DNA from: Anodontia alba
Lineage: Eukaryota; Mollusca; Bivalvia; Lucinida; Lucinidae
Reading direction: 5' to 3'
NCBI GenBank assembly: GCA_964016985.1
Contig: OZ024823.1
Span: 127,042,924-127,106,923, forward strand
Length of the DNA stretch: 64,000 nucleotides
The notes beneath the pieces were generated by a model. It did no database searches. It was given only the letters and a program-made list of their open reading frames with translations, and was not told the origin of the DNA. The position numbers were made by a program, and so were the translations under genes. Of the stretch, positions 21,216 through 32,699 are shown piece by piece. How positions within the stretch are numbered: the first letter of the stretch is position 1; the number at the start of each line of letters is the position of its first letter.

Positions 21216-21575
21216 TTATGGAAGATCGAGATTTTTTGGATAAACCCGAGTACGACTTTATTCTTATGTTTAACAAAGCAACCGGAAGTGACCGTATTTA
21301 TTACTTTATGCTCGACCCTCGGACTCAAGACAGAATTTATCCTAAAATGAACACTACAATATTTCCAAAACTGAGAAATTTAGTTGGTTATCGACCAGTA
21401 GTTTTAAATAATATTTTATATATAATTGCTGGCAAGGAATGGGGATCATCAGACCTTGTATCTAACACATGGAAATACAACCCAACCACGAACAAATGGA
21501 GTGCGTGTGGAAGTCTAAATGAGCCTCGATGTCGTTTTTCTGCTGACATACTGGGAGGAAAGATCTACGTCACAG
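21216..21575 (+). CDS. Kelch gene exon 1 in window (blades 1-2)
   Basis: The acceptor is AACTACAG before TTATGGAAG and the donor is ACAG/gtacgt, leaving phase 1. Residues 12-44 (EYDFILMFN, then IYYFMLDPRTQDRIYPKM) fit a degenerate first kelch blade. Residues 66-98 (ILYIIAG, NTWKYNPTTNKW) are a good second blade. The exon ends in the first strand of blade 3 (GGKIYVTG). The ATG at 21218 has an in-frame TAA at 21203, so it could be a true start. The intact AG at 21214-21215 and the incomplete KLHL architecture favour an internal exon beginning in phase 1. A MITE-D copy ends 67 bp upstream of the acceptor. Confidence 0.88.
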
Positions 21576-22084
21576 GTACGTGTACATTTCTTTGGCTATA
21601 ATTAGAAGATTGTTTCTTGTTTCATACTTCCATTTACTGGTTTGAACAATGTTGTAAAAGATAATAGTTGTTTATTTCTAAATATTACGAGGAAATGAAC
21701 TAGATAAGCCAAAGGCTTCCATTCAGATCGTCTCTCACATTTTTATTCGTATAAACATGTACTTGTTATTTCTTAGAATGAATAAATATTGTTTAAACTA
21801 AAATACACTGACTGTAATCTGAAGAATATGAAATTGCTTGACTGTGCGTTTATTGGGGTATGTGCGGTAATTAGATCGAATACGGTAGTTCCAAATGTTC
21901 TGTCTATTTCTGAGAAGTTCTGTTGCCTGTTTTGATCCAGAGTTGGGCAAAAAGGTATAATTCCGGCAATTATGCAGCAGATAGCAAAATTGTATATTTT
22001 GGGTGGTTGTTTTGACTAGGAGGTAGAAAATTGTCGAGGATATAATTTTCCCTTACACCTGCCGTGACCTCTCAGAAGATCTGA
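21576..22084. other. Start of kelch intron 1, no repeat recognised
   Basis: AT-rich. Nothing coding seen. Confidence 0.5.
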
Positions 22085-22279
22085 TAATGATATTGGTTTG
22101 GTGTTTTAAGTCTCTTTCAATATTTTTAAGCCATATCGAGGCAATGGAAGTATGATAATGAAGAGCCCTGTGCAATGAAGCGCAGTAGAGTCATGAGTTT
22201 AATTCCACCCCAACGGGAATCGAACCCGGCACGTCGTAATCCGAAGTCGGAAGCGCTAACCACTCGGCCATCCGGACGC
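22085..22279 (-). mobile_element. SINE-4 copy
   Basis: The minus strand head GCGTCCGGATGGCCGAGTGG with CCGGGTTCGATTCCCG is tRNA-like. The 3' end reads GAAAGAGACTTAAAACACC. Near-matching flanks AGAAGATCT and AGAAGATGT may be a decayed duplication. Confidence 0.7.
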
Positions 22280-22424
22280 TTCCTTAGAAGATGTACCAGT
22301 GTCTTTGAAGAGGCGTAACTTCACATTAACATAACCTACCTTTCTGTTGCTTGTTTTGAATATTTTAGAGGGACAGCTGTCAAGTACCAAGTACAAAAAA
22401 AAAAAAAAAAAAAAAAAAAAATGA

Positions 22425-22645
22425 GCTATTTAACCCTTTATATACTGACCACACTATCTATTGGAAGAGTCCAATTTCAATTTTAGGTACATCCGGCTAT
22501 GAGATTTAAATAGAGAAAAATGGTTAAACTATTTGCAAACAGTGAAGACCCTGATCAGACGTCGCAGAACGCAGCGTCTGATCAGGGTCTGCACTGTTTG
22601 CTAATTACCCTTTTACGGGCCTCCCGACTACAATGGGTTAATAAT
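22425..22645. repeat. Pal-F copy
   Basis: Outer TTTAACCC and GGGTTAA. The hairpin is AACAGTGAAGACCCTGATCA with partner GATCAGGGTCTGCACTG. Confidence 0.8.
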
Positions 22646-22784
22646 AATGATAATTAATAATAATATTGATAATAATAAACCCTGACATTGGTTAAAAATA
22701 GAGATCATGTAAAGCTTTCGCTCTGCAAAAGCGCACAACCTACTGACATTAAATGTTTGGTATAAAATATAGGAAGACGCTACT

Positions 22785-22985
22785 GCCAGATGTCTGGTAG
22801 CAGCGAAAATCGGGAAATTGGCTACTACCAGACTTCCGGTAGTAGCGAGAAATCGAAAAAATATTGCTGCTGCCAGACAATTGGTAGTAGCAAAATATTG
22901 CCGTTAAAATCGCTGCTTACAGACGTCTGGTAGTCACGTGAGGGAATACTTGAAATTTTCTACTGCCAGATGATTTTATATAGCT
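22785..22985. repeat. CAGAC(N)GTCTGG palindrome cluster, diverged half
   Basis: Four or five palindromes of the form TACTACCAGAC..TCTGGTAGTAG with unequal spacing (e.g. CTACTACCAGACTTCCGGTA). Confidence 0.8.
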
Positions 22986-23084
22986 ATATACTGAAGGCCT
23001 AATTGTCTCCTTTCAATAATTCCTCTTTCATTCAACCCTTCCAATCGTTCTAAGTCTACAACTGCTATACGAATAAGTAATTAA

Positions 23085-23280
23085 TAGACCAAACGCCTGG
23101 CAGCAGCAAATTTCTGGATAATTCGCTACTACCGGACGTCTGGCAGCAGCATATTTCTCGATAATTCACTACTACCAGACGTCTGGCAGCAGCATATTCT
23201 CGATAATTCACTACTACCAGACGTCTGGCAGCAACATATTCTCGATAATTCACTACTACCAGACGTCTGGCAGCAGACAC
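23085..23280. repeat. Tandem array of CCAGACGTCTGG palindromes
   Basis: About four units of 46-48 bp, each CTACTACCAGACGTCTGGCA plus GCAGCATATTCTCGATAATT. The minus strand repeats RRLVVVNYRE, which is not coding. Confidence 0.9.
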
Positions 23281-23464
23281 TCTTATAAAAATATCTAACC
23301 TTACATTACTTGAACAATTTCATTTACAGTCAACCCTCTTTATACAGACACTCGATACGACGACATATTCATTATAATGACAATTTGAATGCTACGAAAC
23401 CTTCGCTCAAGAGAATTGACAGTTAATTAGAAATATTAAAAGGAAATTGCATTAAAACTTCAAG

Positions 23465-23535
23465 CAACAGATGTTTTGGATATTTGTTAGAATCGCCTCA
23501 CTGAGGCGATTCTAACAAATATCCAAAACATATTG
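23465..23535. repeat. Solo palindrome with MITE-A/C core
   Basis: TTTTGGATATTTGTTAGAAT, CGCCTCACTGAGGCG and its inverse. Same GTTAGAAYCGCCTC core but other arms. Confidence 0.75.
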
Positions 23536-23654
23536 GTCTATAAGGAAATAAGAATAAAACAAGGCCTTTCTTACATATACGTACCATTCTGTCCATTAAG
23601 AATTCTTTACAACAGCAAATTCAATATCTTTGGGAACAAATGCTGTCGTTGTAA

Positions 23655-24030
23655 CTCATTTATGCCGAGTGGACTCTGCTCTTAACACTTTGGACAGGTC
23701 CATTTCCAAAAGAAGGAGTGTCTGGTTATTTCTTATTATTATGATTACAGTCTTTCATAGAATTTCCTGTATTTAATACAAACAGTGTACACCAAGATTT
23801 TGCGGCGTCTGATCTGGGTCTCCACTGTTTGCCAATGTCCATTCTATCGGACGCTGAGCATAGATGGGTTTGAATAATTGGATAATTGGATCCCTGCAAT
23901 GCAACCATTGATCAAACCGTTAGTTTATCCGTTAGGGTCTACACTGTTTTGGCTCTGGTATGACTCTTCGAATACACATTTAGTGTCTGTCTGAACTTAT
24001 ATCAGGAACAATACGGTATGTATCCTATGA
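23655..24030. repeat. Pal-F copy, then Pal-H half
   Basis: ATTTATGCCGAGTGGACTCT start and the GCGGCGTCTGATCTGGGTCT arm. 23925-24030 holds GGGTCTACACTGTTTTGG and TACGGTATG. Confidence 0.65.
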
Positions 24031-24034
24031 ATCT

Positions 24035-24275
24035 TAAGGGACATTTGTACACTTTCAAGAGAAGCTAACTCTTTCAAAATGATTTTGCCTCTATTCTGAA
24101 AAAGGGTGTGCTCTGAAAAGAAAGAGTTTGCTTCCTTTCGGAGCAAGTTCTTTCCTTTTTAGAAGGTTTTTGAGTTCTGGAGAGCAAACAGGAAATCACA
24201 ATTGTTGTCTCCCTTGTAAGAAAAAGTCGAAAATCTGCTGTGTGCTTCCTGTCCTCTTACTAACAGCCTGTTCCG
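24035..24275. repeat. Pal-N copy
   Basis: AGAAAGAGTTTGCTTCC and GGAGCAAGTTCTTTCC arms. Flank CACTTTCAAGAGAAGC. Confidence 0.7.
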
Positions 24276-24297
24276 TCTGACTAAAATCTCATACAGG

Positions 24298-24382
24298 CGT
24301 ATCACATTCATCAATAAAAAGAACAGTTATTCAATACAACCGTATCAAATTCATCAATAAAAAGAACAGTTGTTCAATACAG
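24298..24382. repeat. Tandem duplication, about 43 bp x 2
   Basis: CATTCATCAATAAAAAGAAC repeated with a single-base difference. Confidence 0.85.
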
Positions 24383-24544
24383 GATGCATTTGTCTTGCAA
24401 AATTATTTTCTTGTTTCATTGTATTTGATATTAACCAAAACAGGATGGTTGTTTCAGAAAAAATAAAATGAGTCATAAATGGTAGCATGTGTTTGCTTTA
24501 ATCATGGCAATATTGATTTAAAAATGTGATACGCTCAGAACGAA

Positions 24545-25210
24545 AAGGGTCCTTATGCAACTTGCGAGCAACGCAGGCCCTGATCAGCCTGCGCAGTTGC
24601 GCAGGCTGATCCGGGCTTTCGTTGTCCGCTTACAGAAACAATGGATGCTGTAGTATATGTCAATGAACAGAGAATGTCCAGATCAGACTGCATGGATGCG
24701 CACGGTCGTCTGGACCTTCGCTGTTCGCATATAACATAAGGGCCTTTTTAACGCTGCGCATCATACGCGTGTGTCAAACGAAAATGGGTCTGTTGAGTCG
24801 TTCAGAATGTTAACCCATTTTATTCGGGAGACCCTCTAAAGGGTAATTGGCAAACAGTGCAGACCCAGATCAGACCATAGAATGCAGCATCTGATCAGGG
24901 TCTCCACTGGTTGCAAAAAACTTTGCCATGTTTCTCCAGGAATGTTTAAATCACATGGCCTGGCATACCTAAAATTGAAATTCAACTTTTCCAATCTACA
25001 GTGTGGGGCGTCTATTCCGTCTAAAATTGGTTAACCCTTGCCTTGCTGAATAAATTAAGATACCACGTCCACTTCTAATTTCCAGCCAATCAGATTACTT
25101 GATCTGGGTTTTTGAAAGAAATTCACATATTCAATTACAAACAGTGCAGATCCAGTTTATGGTTGATGCTATTGTTTATCCGTTATTTCCGGACACCTAG
25201 CTTATCTCCT
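24545..25210. repeat. Pal-I, Pal-F and Pal-G copies in series
   Basis: Pal-I 24545-24765 (CCTGATCAGCCTGCGCAGTT), Pal-F/H 24810-24990 (GGCAAACAGTGCAGACCCAG) and a Pal-G left half 25030-25170 (GTTAACCCTTGCCTTGCTGA). Confidence 0.7.
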
Positions 25211-25284
25211 TAGCGAACTTGTCCTAAAGTTTGAACCAGACCATTTGGACAACCTGCTGATTTGTTTTATCTCTGGGTCTCTTT

Positions 25285-25411
25285 TAGACTGGCTCCAGTC
25301 TCCAGTGACTAAATTTTTTTTTTCTTATAATCCTGTTTGACAACCCACTAAAATAAAACCAAAATGATATCATAGCTATAAAGGATGGTCACTAGATCTG
25401 GAGCCAGTCTA
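25285..25411. repeat. Pal-O copy, right half lost
   Basis: TAGACTGGCTCCAGTCTCCA to GATCTGGAGCCAGTCTA, TA-flanked. Confidence 0.8.
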
Positions 25412-25559
25412 TGTCTTTTTAGGAACTGTTTGCTGTTTAGTCCGGATCTAAACGTCGTGGGAGGGAAGGTTCTAAATATAAATGCTTTACTCTATTGATA
25501 AAAAATGCTAATGTGCGTCAGCATACGTCTTTACGTCTTACTATTATACATGTACAGTG

Positions 25560-26010
25560 AAGGGGGATGGAGTCACATTCAGGGGAAGTTACTCTGTTTA
25601 AATAGTGTTTTCCCTTCTGAAAATGGGGCTATTCTAAAAGGAATGAATTTGCTCCCCTTTAAGAACAAATTCTTTCCGGTGAGAGTAGACCACTTTTCAG
25701 AAGTGGATTGTGTGTAGGAAAACAATCAGGAAGTCATAAAAGTAGTCTCTTTTGATGTAAATGAAGAAAAATCTTCTACGTGTATCTGGTCCCCTTATAA
25801 AGACCCAGCCTTTCTCATAGGCATAACACACATTACGAGCATTACGCATGTGCGTAACATAAGTAAGAAAAATATTTACAATAAAGTGGAATTAACATGA
25901 ATATTTTGCTTCTTAAACATAGGGGATGCTCTTAAAGGAAAGAATTTGCTCCCTTTGGGAGCAAATTCTTTCCTTTAAGAGTAGCCCCTATTTCAGAAGC
26001 GATTCTAGAC
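25560..26010. repeat. Two Pal-N copies
   Basis: 25560-25800 and 25880-26010. The second has a perfect hairpin AAAGAATTTGCTCCCTTTGG and partner GAGCAAATTCTTTCCTTTAA. Confidence 0.75.
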
Positions 26011-26367
26011 AAATTCTTCAAGATTTTTCCTGGGTGTACGTAAAAATAATTCCGGTCTGGCTACGCCACTGCTTTATGTTATCAATTTATCTGCCCTTTC
26101 TAACCAGACTAACGATGTGTTTTCGTGTATATTCGGTCCTTTTCGCTTGGAGTGGCCGAAATACTTCCGACGCACGTGCTTGGTTCCGGCTGTGACTAAT
26201 TGTCGTATTTAAAATAGTTCTGACAACACGGGAAGAATACATATAGAAACCCCACATTTTATGAGAATGCTGACGGATTGTGACGCAGCAATACATTTAT
26301 GTCCGAATCCTGGAGGGGGGTGGTTGTTGGGGTAATATGGGTTACACTTGTATGAATGTGATACAGA

Positions 26368-26440
26368 CTGGCTCCAATTTTTCAGAGTCACTCTTCTTTT
26401 TAAAACAGATATATCTGTATAAAAAAGGAGAATTATCAGA
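26368..26440. repeat. Pal-O end fragment
   Basis: AGACTGGCTCCAATTTTTC only. Confidence 0.5.
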
Positions 26441-26477
26441 AACTGTATAGACTAAAGTATGGTTCAAAATAAACGTT

Positions 26478-26687
26478 CCAGTGAGCACATGACGTTTATA
26501 CAATGTCGCATGAACGTTGATGCAACGTCATGCTGAACATGAAGTCATTACAACGTCGCATTAACGTCGATGCTACGTCATGACGTAAATGACGCTTATG
26601 TTGATGCAGCACATCGCATTAACGTCGATGCAACATCACGCATCAACGTAAATGCGACGTTGTATAAACGTGATGTGCCCGCTTGGG
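26478..26687. repeat. Pal-J copy, expanded
   Basis: CCAGTGAGCACATGACGTTT to GTGATGTGCCCGCTTGGG with several inner AACGTCGATGC repeats. Adjacent 26690-27274 is unassigned. Confidence 0.8.
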
Positions 26688-27274
26688 TCTGGAAAGGAAT
26701 TCTTATTATGATTTTTTGTCTAGAAAGTTGCCCAGAACGAAAAAGGATTCCGAAGTCCGAACACCTGCATGATTTGCACAGAGAATGCCTCTCTCTCCAC
26801 ACACGGAGTCGATATAAAGACTATACAGAGGATTTTGTTTTATATCTTCCCGCTAAAATATATCTAATGTGCTCTCTGGAATTTTGTGCTCTCTTTGCAA
26901 TGCGATATGTCTTAGTTAAACCATAGTTCGTATACGCATGCACGATCCAATAATGCGAGCGTGAGCGAGCACGTACATGCGCAGAGCCATGGTATAACTG
27001 ATTTATCACATTTCCATGCATTTAGATCATCTACATCGCGAGGTATTTCATGTTGAATTTTATGCAATTTTGGCTACTATGTGATAAGTATGCTTTGACA
27101 GATTGCATGCCCAGCTACTGACCAATCGTGGTTGATAGTTTGCTTTCCTCTTAAATTGCAACGTTTCACGCTTTATGACATTTCCTACCTAAATATTACT
27201 CAAGTGGGTAGATGCTTGATGCTATGGCTTTGGTCTGGCCCTCCGTGGATCAGCTAATGATTTTCTTTTGCTCT

Positions 27275-27550
27275 CTCACGAAAACACGCCTAAAAAATTT
27301 GGACCCCCTTAAACCCCAATTTTATATAGTAAAACTGGGGTTTATAGAGGTATACATTATTTTTCTTATTTCTGCTCAAAACACAGATTGTGGGTACTCG
27401 TTAGAACCGCCTCATCGAGGCGGCTCTAACGAGTACCCCCAATCTATGTTTTGAGCAGAAATATGAAAAATATCAGAATTTTTATACAAAAATTTTCATT
27501 TTTTGATAGTGAATTTTTCTATATATTTGAATAGGTATGTTTTCGTAATG
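27275..27550 (-). mobile_element. MITE-A copy 8
   Basis: Lies in kelch intron 1. The first bases have changed (CTCACG) and the palindrome carries single mismatches. Confidence 0.85.
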
Positions 27551-28029
27551 GGCCGCCAGTGTGTATACTTTTTTGTCATGACCTCATCATTGTTTCATCG
27601 CAGCAGTTTCAATGTGATAAAATTATTTTTCTGTGATTATATATTGAATGGATGGAAAGCCTGTACGCAAACCGGATAGTTCTATGTATTCCGAATAGTT
27701 TCTGAACCCTAAACTGCTGACTGTGTTCTTCGGCGCATTATATATAAATAAATAAATAAGTAAATAAATAAACAAGATAAGATAAAAACATATTTTGAAT
27801 ATACATTTATTTCTTCAGATTTTTCTGGCAACAGTCAGTCAATCGCAAAAATATTTAAGAAAAAAAAAAAAAAAGCGGCACTTTTACGTTGCAGTTTTAT
27901 TAGACGCCATTTTGTTGTGCTCGATTGTTTGTTTGTTTTATTCTGGTTTTACGTCGCTTTCAATAATCTTCCAGTCATACCGCGACGGTGTCTGGATGTG
28001 ATAGGGAGCTTAGTGCTCACTTTTAGAGC

Positions 28030-28300
28030 CATTACGAAAACATGCCTATTCAAATATACTGAAAATTTTACCACCAAAAAATGAACATTTTCAGATAAAA
28101 CATTTCTATATTTTACATATTTCTGATGAAGACATAGATTGTGGGTACTCGTTAGAACCGTCTCGGCGAGGCGGTTCTAACGAGTACCAACAATCTATGT
28201 TTTTGAGCAGAAATAAGAAAAATAATGTATACCCCTGTAAACCCCAGTTTTACTATATAAAAGTAAAGGGGTCAAAATTTATAGGCATGTTTTCTCAATG
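28030..28300 (+). mobile_element. MITE-A copy 9
   Basis: Abuts a short SINE-tail-like fragment (27935-28020). The right subterminal hairpin is partly deleted. Confidence 0.85.
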
Positions 28301-29221
28301 AAATATCCTTCTTCCCCACCACCCCCCCCCCCCCCCACCCCCGCCCCCCTTTGCTTTCCTTTGCTGAATTTGAATTATTGATGTTTCATAACAATATTGT
28401 GAAAATTTCAGAAAAAGTGAACAAATGGAACTAGTTGAAAATCTGGCTCCAAGTTACCTACCTTACAGATTTCTGCATGATTTGGCTTCATTTTTACCAT
28501 GGAAAAAAGTGAAAATATGTTATGACAAATGGTTTTGCATTAGAACATGACAAAAGTTTGCAAATTTACTTCTGTGTAAAGTGTCAAGCAAAAACGACTT
28601 TCTGGAAAATGTCGAAAGCATAGTAGTCCATGTTTTAACATGGAAATCCAACAACAGGTAACAAAATATTGTGGAAAAGAGGAGAAATTGCTCCCTATTT
28701 TTTTCAAAATATTTTCAACTCAGCTGAGCATAATTTTATTTTCTGCCAGTAAATACGACAATGCCAACTATTACTTATTAGCAGAGACATTTTCTTGCTC
28801 AGTTATATTAAGCAAGAAAGAATTTACAGTTGTTAGTAATTCGATAGAATGGCTACCGTCTAACTGATATATGAATCGTCTAACTGATATATGAATCAGC
28901 ATAAAAGCTAGATGTATTTATATTTCACAAAAATCCGACCTTTTGGAATGTCCTTTTCTCTGATTTGGCTGATCAGTTATGATTTTCTGACAGGTAAGGG
29001 AGATAATATGTGTAGGAAAATAGTCAAGGAGGAGTATTTTACCTTTGTTACATTAGAAATGTAAAACTCATAGCGTGGTGCCAGGCTAGTGATTTGAGAT
29101 TTTTTGTAAAACAAATTTCATGCTCAGCTGAGCTGAGCATGAAAATGTTTTATAACCTCGGGGCCTGGGCATTCGCCCGCAGAAACATTTCCGAAGAAAA
29201 ATTTATATCATGCACCCGAGG
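28301..29221. other. Unassigned intron sequence
   Basis: C-rich run at 28320-28350, a MITE-B-like scrap GGAAATCCAACAACAGGTAA at 28640-28700, and a 20-bp duplication (CTAACTGATATATGAATC) at 28860. Confidence 0.45.
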
Positions 29222-29480
29222 CATGGAGGCAGCGGCGAATGCCTCGGTTATGTGCATGTGTTCAGTTGTACAGCCTTACTTTCCTGGATCACCTGTCAGA
29301 CACCAAGCTCCTCCCTGTCCACTTTATACTCAACCTAGTGCACGTCATGAGCTTAGTATAGGTGTACTAAATGTCTGAAACTGTATTGATGGCTGAAAAG
29401 GTTCTTGCCCCGAGCGGGGTTCGAACCCATGATCTTGCGCTTGCATGTCGAGAGCGCTAACCACTAGGCCACCCAGCCCA
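29222..29480 (-). mobile_element. SINE-2 copy, minus strand
   Basis: The head is at the right (GGGGTTCGAACCC and ACCACTAGGCCACCCAGCC read on +), with the GCAGCGGCGAATGCC body at the left. Diverged. Confidence 0.75.
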
Positions 29481-29704
29481 CAATATGTAGAATTACGACT
29501 TTTGTTTTGTGATATGAATAAAACTATATATTCATAAAACCAATGAATCATTTTCTTCTTTAATATTGTTAATGAAACGGAAATGACTATTTCATCCGGT
29601 CGTACACATTATCACATAGGATAGTATGCGAATTAAAAAAAAAAAAAAAAAAAAAAAACTTTAAAAAGAAAGAATTTGCTCTTAAGAGTAGACCCCTTTA
29701 CAGC

Positions 29705-29945
29705 AGGCCTCGGTGGCTCAGTTGGATGCGCGTCCGACTAGCGATCAGGAGGTTGCTGGTTCGACTCCCTCCCTGTCGGCAACATTCTTTCGTGGAGATT
29801 GATCATGAAATATTTTCTACTGCCATTCCCTCCCGCTGATTCAAGAAGGGACAGTTGTCAGTTTCTGGCGAAAGAATGTTCGCAATACTAGTTAACCGCT
29901 TGGAGAACTAAGCCTGCCCAGTAAATGTGTGGTTAGGTAAAACCT
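29705..29945 (+). mobile_element. SINE-1 copy, 3' truncated, inside Pal-N
   Basis: The head (CCTCGGTGGCTCAGTTGGAT) is present. The copy stops after GTGGTTAGGTAAA and runs into a minisatellite. It lies right after a Pal-N arm (AAAGAATTTGCTCTTAAGAG). Confidence 0.8.
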
Positions 29946-29949
29946 AGTA

Positions 29950-30340
29950 ATCGGAGTTCCAGATACATTCGGCACCTACTATTCAGAGCTACATAAACCA
30001 GTTCCAGAATTATTCTGCACCTACTGTACTCCGGAAACATTCGGCACTCACTACTCGGAGCTCCAGAAATATTCGGTATCCACAATTCAGAGCTCCGGAA
30101 ACATTCGGCTCCCTCTATTCAGAGCTCCGGAAACATTCGGCACCTGCTATTCATAGCTCCAGATACATTCGTCACCCACTATTCAGAGCTCCGGAAACAT
30201 TCGGCACCTGCTATTCATAGCTCCAGATACATTCGTCACCCACTATTCAGTGCTCCGGAAACATTCGGCTCCCACTATTCAGAGCTCCAGAAACATTCGG
30301 CGGCACCTACTATTCGGAGCTCCAGAAACATTCCTCGCCA
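29950..30340. repeat. Minisatellite, about 31-bp unit
   Basis: About twelve imperfect units built from TATTCAGAGCTCCGGAAACA and TTCGGCACC. Some form higher-order pairs (..CATAGCTCCAGATACATTCG). Confidence 0.9.
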
Positions 30341-30456
30341 GAGAGCAAACTTTTGTCATGATTTATGCGAGACCTTTTGTCGTAACTACCTATGCTCAAA
30401 AAGTGCTGATTCTATTTATTCGTGTGTTGTTGTTGTTTGTTTTTTTTTTTTTTTGT

Positions 30457-30487
<31 letters not shown>

Positions 30488-31388
30488 TAAAAAAAGTTTA
30501 TTAAATGGCTACAAACTGTCCAAAATCGATAGTGTAGATAGACTGGTGGCAGGTTTTCACCAGGTTCTGCGTATTCAAATTGTCTGATTTTTTTTTTTTT
30601 TTTTTTTCTAAATATTGTTGGAAAACAGCAATAAATAAAAATCAGTAGAGAAAAGTAAAAAGTGTTTTCTGACATAAAAATTAAAAACAGATCGCTTTAC
30701 TATAAAAATTGCATATAGGTCAGACCAACTTTTGGTCATAAATTCTATTTCAGGGTAAATATTTCAGAACAAAGCAGAAACAGAAAAGACGCTTGGTTTC
30801 TGATAAGATATGGTCAATTAGAACATAGAACAATACACACAATATGTTCTATTAAAGTAAATCGCCAAGCGGAAAAAAAGTCTTGATGCCGAAAGAACGG
30901 TGGGCCCAATTAATTGGATTCCTCTAGTTTTATAACAAGAATCTCATTTACGTATGGCTTCTTTTGCTTTGAGAAAAGTAGATAAAACATGGTCATATTA
31001 CAATAAAGCTTCCAAATTATCAAAATGAAACATTTTATGTGCATTAAACTATACAATGTTAAAAAATGTGTTATGTGGATATGAAAAAAATGAATTTAAA
31101 AATCAGTGACAGTACGCTGAGGACCTGCGATAAAAAAACAGAGGATTGCAAGGCCCTAATAATTAATATTTGGTCTGCCTTGCGCTTAGCCTAGCTACTA
31201 GGCCAATATATAAGTATGTTTGTCACTTTTTGTTTTTTACTTCTTTTTTTTTCATTTATATTCTACTTTTTGATTCAATGTTTAGCTAGTCTATGGGTGA
31301 ACTTTTCTTCTGTGGTTGTCTCTGAAATATATTATATAGAAATCCAGACCATATTATCTATAGACTAGCCACAGAGCTCAATAAGCCA

Positions 31389-31421
<33 letters not shown>

Positions 31422-31504
31422 TTTCTAAGCCTTGGGCAAGGCTATCTTGCGCTTTACCCATCAAGAGAGATAATAGAAAAAAAGAAAAAAAACACTGATA
31501 CATA
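30341..31504. other. Unassigned intron sequence
   Basis: T-rich tracts at 30440-30484 and 30589-30607 and a (TA)n run at 31390-31416. No coding seen. Confidence 0.5.
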
Positions 31505-31700
31505 TATATCTCACTAGCAAGCGGCTAGCGTAGGTCCTGATCAGACTGCCTTCCTCGCAGTCTGATCCGCGTCTTCGCTGTCCGCATATGTCCAAAAGCG
31601 ATATTTTCTATTGTCGCGATTCATATTCATAAGACTGTGGGCAGGCATACTTATCTGGATCTGCGCAGCTCGCGTACCAAACAGCCAGGGCACTTTTAGT
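31505..31700. repeat. Pal-I copy
   Basis: GGTCCTGATCAGACTGCC and GCAGTCTGATCCGCGTCTTC. Confidence 0.7.
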
Positions 31701-31710
31701 TTTTCTTATT

Positions 31711-32388
31711 TACAGTAAAACTTCAATGACTCGAACACTGATGGCTCGTTTACCCCTAGGAAATTCTATCGATAGCTCAAGAAAACAAATGATAAGAGAT
31801 ATTTTCGGGAATTTTCTGATTTTATGATGAAATACGGTCGACTCTCGTTATCTCGAAATCCAAGGGACTCTATGAAATACTTCGAGATGTCCGTACCTCG
31901 ACATATCAGATTTGCAGAATTGAGGAAAAAATAATTCGAACAACCACATTTAACAAATATATATGTAATTGACTCTTGATGTTAGAGATATATTGAAAAT
32001 ATTGTGGAAAAGAGAAGTTGCTCCTTAGGAGCAATTTCTCCTCTTTTCCACAATATTTTTTTTTACCTGTTGTTAGATTTTCATGTTTAGGCAGCGACCA
32101 GATTTCCACTTCGATATAAGCGGTTATTCGAGATAAGCGAGGTCGAGATAACGAGAATCAACTGTATATTTTTGTACTCATTAGAATCGCCTCAGTGAGA
32201 CGCTTCTAATGAGTACACTCGACATACTATTATTTTATAGAAGATTGCAATGACTCCCTAAATTATCCCCATTTGCCTCCTGACCTGGCGCTGTGAATAA
32301 CCCTAAGCTGCACCAAAGTCCCATGTCTAGAACCCATGATCCCATACATTTTCGAGCCATTGAAGTTCGCCATTGAAGTTCGACTACA
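31711..32388 (+). mobile_element. MITE-C copy, carries MITE-B, ends at kelch exon 2
   Basis: Left end TACAGTAAAACTTCAATGAC, right end GCCATTGAAGTTCGACTACA, so TA-flanked pogo-like. The internal palindrome has GTACTCATTAGAATCGCCTC and its partner. A short tandem duplication of CATTGAAGTTCG is present at the right end. Confidence 0.82.
31833..32166 (+). mobile_element. MITE-B copy 3, nested in MITE-C
   Basis: Inserted at a TA within the left part of a MITE-C copy (31711-32388), and bounded by TACGGTCGACTCTCG and GAGAATCAACTGTA. Confidence 0.85.
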
Positions 32389-32402
32389 CATATACAATTC
32401 AG

Positions 32403-32589
32403 GTGGAGAGGTAAAAGGCGGGAAAGTAACAGACACGATGGAAATTTACGACCCAGAGACAGACACGTGGACCATGTCAAAGTCCCTTCCTAAGCCTAGA
32501 GTGGACCACGCCAGCTGTGTGAGTGGTAACCGACTGTACGTTTCCGGCGGCATCAGTAATCTGAAACATCAGTGTTCCAACGTCTTCTG
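32403..32589 (+). CDS. Kelch gene exon 2 (blades 3-4)
   Basis: The acceptor is ATATACAATTCAG/GTGG and the donor is TTCTG/gtgagt, phase 1 in and phase 2 out. Joined to exon 1 it restores IYVTGGEV, the di-glycine strand end of a kelch blade. It continues with DTMEIYDPETDTW, PRVDHASC and RLYVSGG, the clearest kelch signature in the window. The last codon is TG plus the first base of the next exon (Trp). The end of a MITE-C copy lies only about 14 bp upstream of the exon, so most of the local branch-site region is transposon-derived. Confidence 0.93.
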
Positions 32590-32699
32590 GTGAGTGACTC
32601 TAAATGTGAAGTCGATTGTGCACTTTCCGGTGTTGTTACAACCTCGTACGAAAGAACTCTTTCATTTGGTGTTGAGTAGCAAGCAAACATAACTTAAAA

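Noticed and set aside
23065..23280. RRLVVVNYRE repeat protein
   Set aside because: Translation of the CCAGACGTCTGG array with no codon bias or flanking exon.
22785..23280. CRISPR-like array
   Set aside because: Units are contiguous with no unique spacers and the DNA is eukaryotic.
26570..26926. 118-residue open frame
   Set aside because: The first third is Pal-J hairpin and the remainder has no recognisable family.
29950..30340. CRISPR-like array
   Set aside because: Minisatellite without spacers, drifting unit length.
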